Positions 7,125 to 12,903 of a stretch of 20,375 nucleotides of DNA are shown here, one piece after another (position 1 is the first letter of the stretch; each line of letters opens with the position of its first letter). Origin of the DNA: JBBSHS01 sp038232515 (GTDB lineage: Bacteria; Actinomycetota; Acidimicrobiia; Acidimicrobiales; JAUJNH01); assembly GCA_038232515.1 (NCBI GenBank), contig JBBSHS010000044.1, positions 1-20,375 of the forward strand. Direction: 5' to 3'. The translations under genes were made by a program, and so were the position numbers. The notes under the pieces were generated by a model, which was given only the letters and a program-made list of their open reading frames with translations, did no database searches and was not told the DNA's origin.

Positions 7125-8236
7125 AGCCTGTGGTGGTTGAGCTGCGCCGGGTACGCCTGCGCCTGGTGACGCCGTTCCGGGCGTCCCACGGCGTCGAGCA
7201 CGAACGCGACATCCTGCTGGTGCGGGCCGAGACCCCCGATGGCGAGGGTTGGGGGGAATGTGCGGCGATGCGTGAGCCGCTGTACTCCAGCGAGTACGTC
7301 GAAGGAGCCGAACACGTCATCGCCACCCATCTGCTCCCCCGCCTGGCCGCTCGGGGTGATCTGGCCGCCGCCGACGTGGGCCCTGCACTGGCTGGCGTAC
7401 GGGGTCACCCGATGGCCAAGGCGGCGATCGAGACCGCCATTCTGGACGCCGAGCTCCGGGCCTCGGGCGTTTCCCTGGCCGGCCACCTCGGGGCCAGCCG
7501 ACACCGGGTGGCGGCCGGCGTCTCCGTCGGCATCACCGGCTCCGTCGGTGAGCTGCTCGACACCGTGGGCGGCTACCTCGAGGCTGGCTACCGCCGGGTC
7601 AAGCTGAAGATCCAGCCGGGCTGGGATGTCGAGCCGGTGCGGGCCGTACGCGAACGGTTCGGGACCGAGGTGATGCTCCAGGTCGACGCCAACGGCGCCT
7701 ACGGGTTGGAGGACGCCGGCCACCTCGGCGGCCTTGACGCCTTCGGTCTGGTGATGCTCGAGCAGCCACTGGCCGACACCGACCTCCTCGGCCACGCCCA
7801 GCTGGCCCGCCTGATCCGTACACCGATCTGCCTCGACGAGTCCATAACGTCGGCACAGGCGGCGGCCCATGCCATCGCCACCGGCGCCTGCACCATCGTC
7901 AACGTCAAGCCGGGGCGGGTCGGCGGGTACCTCGAGGCCCGGCGCGTCCACGACGTGTGCCGGGCACGGGGGATCCCGGTGTGGTGCGGTGGGATGCTCG
8001 AATCGGGCATCGGCCGGGCCGGCAACGTCGCCTTGGCGGCCATGCCCAGCTTCACGCTGCCCGGCGACCTTTCGGCCACTGACCGCTATTACCGGAGCGA
8101 CATCACCGCCCCCTTCGTCCTCGAGGACGGCCACCTCACCGTGCCCACGGGCCCGGGCCTGGGCGTCGACGTCCTCGGTGACGTACTGGCCGAGGCCACC
8201 ACCTCGGTCCACCAGATCACGATGCGGGACGGTTGA
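7121..8236 (+). CDS. Enolase-superfamily o-succinylbenzoate synthase / N-succinylamino acid racemase
   Basis: A 371-residue member of the MenC/NSAR group of the enolase superfamily. These enzymes dehydrate SHCHC to o-succinylbenzoate in menaquinone synthesis, or racemise N-succinylamino acids; many do both. The acid-base and metal residues are present: KLK (K161, K163), D189 in VDANGAY, E214 in LEQPL, D239 in LDES and K263 in NVKPGRVGG. The stretch CGGMLESGIGRA (289-300) is a hallmark of the OSBS/NSAR group and argues against dipeptide epimerase, which has a DxD motif there. Many homologues continue GRAHN; here it is GRAGN, so the usual His is Gly. The GTG start overlaps the wecB stop as GTGA and its own stop overlaps the HAD start as TTGA. 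No other menaquinone gene is in view, so I leave the symbol blank; menC is possible. Confidence 0.88.
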   Translation: MKPVVVELRRVRLRLVTPFRASHGVEHERDILLVRAETPDGEGWGECAAMREPLYSSEYVEGAEHVIATHLLPRLAARGDLAAADVGPALAGVRGHPMAKAAIETAILDAELRASGVSLAGHLGASRHRVAAGVSVGITGSVGELLDTVGGYLEAGYRRVKLKIQPGWDVEPVRAVRERFGTEVMLQVDANGAYGLEDAGHLGGLDAFGLVMLEQPLADTDLLGHAQLARLIRTPICLDESITSAQAAAHAIATGACTIVNVKPGRVGGYLEARRVHDVCRARGIPVWCGGMLESGIGRAGNVALAAMPSFTLPGDLSATDRYYRSDITAPFVLEDGHLTVPTGPGLGVDVLGDVLAEATTSVHQITMRDG

Positions 8237-8985
8237 TCCCTATCCAGTTGGCTGGAGTGGTCCTGGACGTCGACGGCACGTTGGTCGACAGCGAGCGTGA
8301 CGGTCATCTGGTGGCCTTCAACCAGGCATTCGCGCAAGCCGGGCTCGCCTACCGATGGAGCCCGGAGCAGTACGGGGGGCTGCTGGGCATCACCGGAGGC
8401 AGGCGCCGGCTGAGCCGCTTCCTGGAGACGGAGCGGGTACCGGAGGGCGAAAGGGAGGACCTCGCCGCCCGCCTCCACCGGCGCAAGACCGAGGTGTTCA
8501 AAGACCTCGTGGCTCAGGGCAGGGTGCCGCCCAGGCCAGGTGTCGTCGATCTGCTCGACGAGCTTGCGGCCGCCGGCGTCCCGCTGGGCATCGCCACGAC
8601 CGGCTCGAGGGCATGGGTCGAACCTCTGCTGGACCGCCTGTTCGGCCTCGACCGCTTTGCCGTGGTGGTGACCGGGGAAGACACCGCCGACCGCAAGCCG
8701 GACCCGAGCGCGCATCGGCTGGCGGTGCGCGGCCTGGGCTCGCGTGACGGGAGCGGCATGGTGGCAGTGGAGGACTCCAGAAACGGGCTGGTGGCGGCCA
8801 TGGCCGCGGGCCTGCCCTGTGCCGTGGTGGTCAACGACTACACCCGCGAGGAAGACCTCTCGGGCGCGGTCCTTGTCCTCGACGGTTTCGGCTCTCCCGG
8901 GCACCCTGCCGTTGTCCTGCACGACCCGTTGGGTCTGCATCCCGACCGGCTCGACCTGGCCACGCTGTGTGCCCTGGCCGGCTGA
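8233..8985 (+). CDS. HAD-superfamily phosphatase, CbbY/phosphoglycolate phosphatase-like
   Basis: A 250-residue HAD subfamily IA hydrolase that would dephosphorylate a small sugar phosphate in the cytoplasm. Motif I is LDVDGTLVDSE with nucleophile D12 and D14; motif II is IATTGS (120-125); motif III is K155 in DRKPDP; motif IV is VEDSRNG with E180 and D181. A helical cap follows motif I (about 20-95), and HLVAFNQAFAQAGL resembles CbbY proteins, which remove the RuBisCO inhibitor xylulose-1,5-bisphosphate. Phosphoribulokinase starts 190 bp downstream, which suits a Calvin-cycle role, but the gene is coupled to the wecB/menC-like pair, so another substrate is possible. The start is TTG at 8233, overlapping the upstream stop (TTGA) behind a GGGACGG stretch. 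The coding end (CALAG then stop) runs directly into a shifted copy of the wecB tail, so the original C-terminus may have been altered. Confidence 0.85.
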   Translation: MIPIQLAGVVLDVDGTLVDSERDGHLVAFNQAFAQAGLAYRWSPEQYGGLLGITGGRRRLSRFLETERVPEGEREDLAARLHRRKTEVFKDLVAQGRVPPRPGVVDLLDELAAAGVPLGIATTGSRAWVEPLLDRLFGLDRFAVVVTGEDTADRKPDPSAHRLAVRGLGSRDGSGMVAVEDSRNGLVAAMAAGLPCAVVVNDYTREEDLSGAVLVLDGFGSPGHPAVVLHDPLGLHPDRLDLATLCALAG

Positions 8986-9020
8986 GCACTGAGCCCGTCG
9001 CTGACTTCCTCGGCCCCTGA
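8974..9020 (+). repeat. wecB 3'-end repeat, copy B (relic overlapping the HAD gene end)
   Basis: From 8982 one frame reads LSTEPVADFLGP followed by a TGA at 9018-9020, which closely resembles the WecB tail LSAEPVTDFFG. A one-base gap relative to wecB (CTGGCCGG then CTGAGC) puts the preceding LAG in the HAD frame, where it forms the last residues of the HAD protein and creates its TGA. The match therefore crosses the HAD stop. No upstream part of a second wecB is present, so this is a relic, not a gene. Confidence 0.6.
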
Positions 9021-9044
9021 TGCAACGGCCACAGCGTCCGCGCC

Positions 9045-9085
9045 GGGTTTGGGTTTGGGGCTGGCGCGCAGGACCGCACTAGCCT
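9045..9085 (+). promoter_or_regulatory. G-rich tract and possible phosphoribulokinase promoter
   Basis: GGGTTTGGGTTTGGGGCTGG (9045-9064) has four runs of two or more G and could form a two-layer G-quadruplex on the coding strand. TTGGGG (9055-9060) and TAGCCT (9080-9085) could serve as -35 and -10 elements, but the 19-bp spacer is long and both matches are weak. The rest of the 190-bp intergenic region, apart from the wecB-tail relic, shows nothing clear. Confidence 0.25.
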
Positions 9086-9175
9086 GCAGGGCCACCCGGC
9101 CGGCCATCCGCGCTCGCAGACCGACGGCGACCGCACCTACGGCCCCTCCCGTCGAGACAGAACAGAGGTCTACCA

Positions 9176-10150
9176 GTGCCCGACAAGCAAATGAACATGC
9201 AGCGGGCGGAACGGTCCACCAACGACGCCAGCCGCCCGATCATGCTCGCCATCGCCGGCGACAGCGCCGCCGGAAAGACGACGATCACCAAGGGCCTGGT
9301 CGACGCTCTGGGCTCGGACCGGATCACCTCGGTCTGCGTCGACGACTACCACCGCTTCGACCGCCAGGAGCGCAAAGAGGTACCGTTCACCCCTCTTCAT
9401 CCCGACTCCAACTACATCGACATCATGGAGCAGCACCTGCAGCTCCTGGCCGCCGGCAAACCGATCCTCAAGCCGGTCTACAACCATGAGGACGGCTCGC
9501 TGGGCCGCCCCGAGCTCATCGAGCCCCGCGACTTCGTGATCATCGAGGGCCTCCTGCCCCTCTACACCAAGCTGGCGCGGGCCTGCTTCGACATCACCGT
9601 CTACCTCGACCCCGACGAGGCCATCCGCCGGAGCTGGAAGATCCGCCGCGATACCCGCAAGCGTGGGTACACCGAGGAGCAGGTGATCGCAGACCTGGAG
9701 AAGCGCGAGCCCGAGTCGGCCGCATTCATCCGTCCTCAGCGGTCCCACGCCGACATCGTCGTGCGTTTCGCCCAGGTCGAGGAGCGGGGTGAGACGGCGT
9801 CCGACCCCCCGAGCGCGACCCTGGTGCTACGGCCCACCATTCCGCACCCGGACCTCTCCAAGATCATCGGCGAGGACACCAGCGAGGCGATCCACGTCAA
9901 GCTCATCCGGGACGACGACGGCAAGCCGGTCGACGTCGTGCACTTTCACGCCTATGCCAAGGCGGAGACCTCACATAGCATCGAAGAGGCGATCTGGGAC
10001 CAGTTGGACGGCAACGAGCCGTTGCCGGACGCGGTCGGCGCGATCGAGCCTGGCAACCGCAGCGAAGCTCTGGCGGTCACCCAGCTCCTCCTGCTCTTCC
10101 ACCTCTTCCAGGCCAGGTCTCAGGTAAGGGTCCCCACCACCTCGTCCTGA
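9176..10150 (+). CDS. prk: Phosphoribulokinase
   Basis: Phosphorylates ribulose 5-phosphate with ATP to ribulose 1,5-bisphosphate, the RuBisCO substrate, in the Calvin cycle. The protein has 324 residues. It shows the P-loop IAGDSAAGKTT (26-36), CVDDYHRFDRQERKE (54-68) with the paired Asp, KPVYNHEDG (99-107), VIIEGLLPLY (121-130) with Walker-B-like E124, and the basic RRSWKIRRDTRKRGYT segment that lines the substrate pocket. IRPQRSHADIVV (185-196) is also conserved. The overall pattern resembles the cyanobacterial/plant-type class more than the short proteobacterial one, but a paired regulatory cysteine is not evident. The start is GTG at 9176, preceded by AGAGG; ATG at 9191 is an alternative, since the first ~20 residues are outside the conserved core. 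No RuBisCO gene is visible. It could be a PRK-like uridine kinase relative, but the motifs favour true phosphoribulokinase. Confidence 0.88.
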   Translation: MPDKQMNMQRAERSTNDASRPIMLAIAGDSAAGKTTITKGLVDALGSDRITSVCVDDYHRFDRQERKEVPFTPLHPDSNYIDIMEQHLQLLAAGKPILKPVYNHEDGSLGRPELIEPRDFVIIEGLLPLYTKLARACFDITVYLDPDEAIRRSWKIRRDTRKRGYTEEQVIADLEKREPESAAFIRPQRSHADIVVRFAQVEERGETASDPPSATLVLRPTIPHPDLSKIIGEDTSEAIHVKLIRDDDGKPVDVVHFHAYAKAETSHSIEEAIWDQLDGNEPLPDAVGAIEPGNRSEALAVTQLLLLFHLFQARSQVRVPTTSS

Positions 10151-10158
10151 CCGGTCGG

Positions 10159-10171
10159 CGGGATCCTCCCG
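10159..10171. terminator. Possible short hairpin between convergent prk and ZIP genes
   Basis: CGGGA TCC TCCCG forms a 5-bp stem in the 42-bp gap between the converging genes. It has no T-tract and only a three-base loop, so a terminator role rests mainly on position. Confidence 0.22.
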
Positions 10172-10192
10172 GGCACCGCGGGCATCCTGCGC

Positions 10193-11035
10193 TCAGACGC
10201 CGGCGGCCGTGACCACGAGGTCGGTGGCGAAACCGGCGAGGAGGCCGGCGAGCACGCCCCACATCAGCAGCTCACGGTGACCCAGCTTGGCGGCCACGCC
10301 CACGAGCTGGATGACGACGTAGAGGATGGAGCCGGCGGCGAGAGCGAGAAAGCCGAGGTAGAGAGTGTCGTTCACCACGCTGTGGCCGATCACGGTACCG
10401 AGGAAGGTGGGCCCTCCTCCGATCACGCCCATCGCCATGAGGAACCGCCAGGAAGGCCGGTCGCCTTCTCCGGCCAACGGGCCGACGATGCCGAAGCCCT
10501 CGGTGGCGTTGTGGAGCCCGAAGCCGACGATGAGCATCAGGGCGAGGTCAACCTCGCCCTTGGCCGCCGACTGTCCTATGGCCAGGCCTTCGGAGAAGTT
10601 GTGCAGGCCTATGCCGACGGCGATGAACAGCGCCAGCCGGTAGGCGCCTGTCCAGTGGGCGATGCCCCGCCGGGACCCCAGCTCCTCCACTGCGGCCGCA
10701 CCAGGCCCGAAACGGCGGGACCGCCGGGCAATCCACCGTTCGTAGTACACCAGGCTGACCAGGCCGACGCCGGTGCCTACGGCGAACACGGCCCCTAGGC
10801 CGCCGAACCGCCACCAGGCAGCGGTGCCCGCCTGGGCCGCTGTCAGGGCCGCTTCGACCGGCTCGATGGCGTGGGTCAGCACATCCCACAGCAGGAACAC
10901 CAGGATGCCGGTGGCGGCGGCATTGAGGAAGGCCCTCAGCCGAGGGGCAGGGCTGCGGAGCCGGCCCACGGGTAAGCCGAGGAAGATAGTGAAACCGGCG
11001 ATCGCGCCCAGGAGCAGTAGGCGTGACGTGGACAT
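10193..11035 (-). CDS. ZIP-family divalent metal transporter
   Basis: An inner-membrane transporter of the ZIP (ZRT/IRT-like) family that moves divalent metals such as zinc, iron or manganese into the cytoplasm. It has 280 residues and about eight hydrophobic segments. The two metal-site motifs of transmembrane helices 4 and 5 are HNFSEG (145-150) and HNATEG (175-180), with ligands H145, N146, E149, H175, N176 and E179; E. coli ZupT has Pro where this protein has Ser and Thr. A further His-containing helix reads VIGHSVVND (215-223). The ATG at 11035 is chosen because GGGAGAG lies six to eight bases upstream and the membrane segment begins at once; the in-frame codon at 11074 would add a Cys-rich, non-conserved stretch. 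A perfect 14-bp palindrome of DtxR/MntR type upstream suggests regulation by iron or manganese rather than by Zur. Confidence 0.88.
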   Translation of the reverse strand: MSTSRLLLLGAIAGFTIFLGLPVGRLRSPAPRLRAFLNAAATGILVFLLWDVLTHAIEPVEAALTAAQAGTAAWWRFGGLGAVFAVGTGVGLVSLVYYERWIARRSRRFGPGAAAVEELGSRRGIAHWTGAYRLALFIAVGIGLHNFSEGLAIGQSAAKGEVDLALMLIVGFGLHNATEGFGIVGPLAGEGDRPSWRFLMAMGVIGGGPTFLGTVIGHSVVNDTLYLGFLALAAGSILYVVIQLVGVAAKLGHRELLMWGVLAGLLAGFATDLVVTAAGV

Positions 11036-11070
11036 CGGGCGCTCTCCCTGTTCGCAAAGCCGACACCTTA

Positions 11071-11099
11071 GCATTAGGCATGCCTAAGATCACTGTCAA
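11071..11099 (-). promoter_or_regulatory. Predicted ZIP promoter (-35 TTGACA)
   Basis: A perfect -35 TTGACA (11099-11094, minus strand) is followed, after 17 bp occupied largely by the DtxR-like palindrome, by TAATGC (11076-11071), which is a poor -10. The -35 is the convincing part. A repressor on the palindrome would sit between the two elements. Confidence 0.45.
11074..11087. promoter_or_regulatory. DtxR/IdeR/MntR-like palindromic operator
   Basis: TTAGGCATGCCTAA is a perfect 14-bp inverted repeat. Its arms TTAGG and CCTAA are the outer arms of boxes bound by DtxR-family regulators in actinobacteria (IdeR/DtxR consensus TTAGGTTAGGCTAACCTAA). It lies 38 bp upstream of the ZIP start and within the spacer region of the predicted ZIP promoter; the ABC1-kinase gene diverges on the other side. 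Which metal and which regulator is unknown; the regulator gene is not in the window. Confidence 0.6.
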
Positions 11100-11104
11100 G
11101 CTGA

Positions 11105-11116
11105 GGCGACGTCGCC
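11105..11116. repeat. 12-bp palindrome upstream of the ABC1-kinase gene
   Basis: GGCGACGTCGCC is a perfect 12-bp palindrome, 62 bp upstream of the kinase start. It may be a regulator site, but such GC-only palindromes arise easily in this base composition. Confidence 0.25.
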
Positions 11117-11178
11117 CGGGACCGGGACCGCCGGGCTCTCGGCCCGCCCGCCAGCCACCTTGTACCGTCAGGGCCGAC

Positions 11179-12849
11179 ATGGCGCTGAAACCCCACCACC
11201 TGGTCCGGTACAAAGAGATCGGCCTGCTGCTGGCCAAGCACGTACGGGCCGGCATCGCTCAACAGTCCGCCGACGCCGGCGCCGACGCCATGGTGAGCGA
11301 CGAGGCGGGCCACGACGCCACCAAGCTGGCGCAGGAGCTCGAAAAAATGGGACCGACGTTCGTGAAACTCGGACAGGTCCTGTCCACCCGATCCGACCTC
11401 CTACCCCCGGTCTACCTCGATGCCCTGCACCGCCTGCAGGACAAGGTAGAGCCATTTCCGTTCGCCGACGTCGAGCGGACGGTGACGACCGAGCTGGGGG
11501 TGCGCCTGTCCAAGGCGTTTGCCAGCTTCGACCACAAACCACTGGCAGCTGCGTCTCTCGGGCAGGTGCACCGCGCCGAGATGCGCGACGGGCGGGCGGT
11601 GGCCGTCAAGGTTCAGCGCCCTGACATCCGGGCCCGGATCGTCGACGACATGGATGCCATCGGGACCATCGCCGAATTCGCCGACGCCCATACCGAGGCG
11701 GGCCGCCGCTTCGGGTTCTGCGACATGGTCGAGGAGTTCCGCCAGTCCTTGATGGCCGAGCTCGACTACCGCAGAGAGGCGGACAACCTCCGGACGCTCG
11801 GCCACAACCTCGCCCGGCGCCGTCTCATGGTGGTGCCACGACCCATCGCCGACTACTCGACCGGGGTGGTCCTGACGATGGATTATGTGGCCGGTCGCAA
11901 CATCGCCAATCTGGGACCGCTCGCCCGGCTCGAGCTCGATGGCCGCAACCTGGCCGAGGAGCTCTTCTCCGCCTACCTGGACCAGATCCTCGTCGACGGT
12001 TTCTTTCACGCCGATCCGCACCCCGGCAACGTGCTGTTGACCGACGACGGCCGCTTGGCCCTCATCGACCTGGGCATGGTGGCCCGCGTCGCCCCGGAGA
12101 TGCAGGACCACCTCGTCCAGCTCCTGCTGGCCATCAGCCAAGGCAAGGGCCGCGATGCCGCCGAAGTGGCCATCGCCATCGGGCAGAAGCTGGAGGACTA
12201 CGACCGCGGGACGTTCACCCGACAGGTGTCGGACCTCGTCGGTCGCAACCAGAACGTCGCCATCGGCGATTTTCAGGCCGGCGCCCTGGTAGGACAACTC
12301 ACACGGTTGTCCGGCGAGTGCGGGCTGCGCCTCCCACCTGAGTTGACCATGCTGGGCAAGACGCTCTTGAACCTCGATGAGGTGGCCCGCATACTCGACC
12401 CGACGTTCGACCCCAACGCCGCCATCCGGCGCGAGGGGTCCGACCTGATGAGGCGCAAGCTGCTGCAGACGGCCACGCCCGGCAACATGATGGCCGCGGC
12501 CATGGAGGCCAAGGAGTTCACCGAGCGCCTTCCGGGGCGGGTGAACAAGGTGATGGATGCCTTGGCCGAAGGCGAGCTCAAGCTGCGGGTGCAGGGAATC
12601 GACGAGAAAGAATTGATAAAGGGCATCCAGAAACTGGCCAACCGCCTCACGACCGGAATGGTGGTCGCCGCCCTCGTCGTCGGCGCCGCGCTCATCATGC
12701 GCATTCCCACCCGTCTCACCCTCTTGGGTTACCCGGCTCTGGCCATCGTCCTCTTCCTCATGGCTGGGCTGGCAGGGGCCGGCCTCCTCGTCAGCATCCA
12801 GCTGAGCGATCTGCCCCAGCGCAAGGGCCGGCGGCGGCGCCGCCGCTAA
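11179..12849 (+). CDS. ABC1/UbiB/AarF-family atypical kinase
   Basis: A 556-residue member of the ABC1 atypical kinase family (UbiB/ADCK), membrane proteins with ATPase/kinase activity linked to isoprenoid-quinone and lipid metabolism. The family-specific KxGQ motif is KLGQ (63-66) in GPTFVKLGQVLSTRSDLLP. The Ala-rich loop replacing the Gly loop is AAASLGQVHRA (123-133). The ATP lysine is K144 in VAVKVQRP. ELDYRREADN (194-203) is the conserved ExD region, HADPHPGN (277-284) the catalytic loop and IDLGM (296-300) the DFG equivalent. Two C-terminal hydrophobic segments (about 493-508 and 515-540) anchor it, followed by an Arg/Lys-rich tail. The ATG at 11179 starts the conserved protein; AGGG lies close upstream, and TACCGT (11163-11168) could be a -10 for a very short leader. 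Quinone regulation is plausible for an organism using menaquinone, but the substrate is unknown. Confidence 0.92.
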   Translation: MALKPHHLVRYKEIGLLLAKHVRAGIAQQSADAGADAMVSDEAGHDATKLAQELEKMGPTFVKLGQVLSTRSDLLPPVYLDALHRLQDKVEPFPFADVERTVTTELGVRLSKAFASFDHKPLAAASLGQVHRAEMRDGRAVAVKVQRPDIRARIVDDMDAIGTIAEFADAHTEAGRRFGFCDMVEEFRQSLMAELDYRREADNLRTLGHNLARRRLMVVPRPIADYSTGVVLTMDYVAGRNIANLGPLARLELDGRNLAEELFSAYLDQILVDGFFHADPHPGNVLLTDDGRLALIDLGMVARVAPEMQDHLVQLLLAISQGKGRDAAEVAIAIGQKLEDYDRGTFTRQVSDLVGRNQNVAIGDFQAGALVGQLTRLSGECGLRLPPELTMLGKTLLNLDEVARILDPTFDPNAAIRREGSDLMRRKLLQTATPGNMMAAAMEAKEFTERLPGRVNKVMDALAEGELKLRVQGIDEKELIKGIQKLANRLTTGMVVAALVVGAALIMRIPTRLTLLGYPALAIVLFLMAGLAGAGLLVSIQLSDLPQRKGRRRRRR

Positions 12850-12854
12850 GCGCT

Positions 12855-12890
12855 TGGCGCCTACGGGGACGCCTCGGGTTTCTGGCGCCA
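12855..12890. terminator. Possible bidirectional terminator between convergent genes
   Basis: TGGCGCC (12855-12861) and GGCGCCA (12884-12890) form a perfect 7-bp stem with a 22-base loop, located in the 54-bp gap between the ABC1-kinase and sulfatase genes, which converge. No T-tract follows in either direction, so it would be a GC-only terminator. The position supports it more than the sequence does. Confidence 0.35.
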
Positions 12891-12903
12891 CCCTCGCAGA
12901 CCG

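Noticed and set aside
8986..9175. Riboswitch or small RNA before phosphoribulokinase
   Set aside because: No convincing paired structure or known riboswitch core was seen; only the wecB-tail relic and the G-rich tract stand out.
11401..12891. 496-codon open frame on the minus strand
   Set aside because: It lies antisense to the ABC1-kinase gene, whose motifs are unmistakable; long antisense frames are expected at this GC content.
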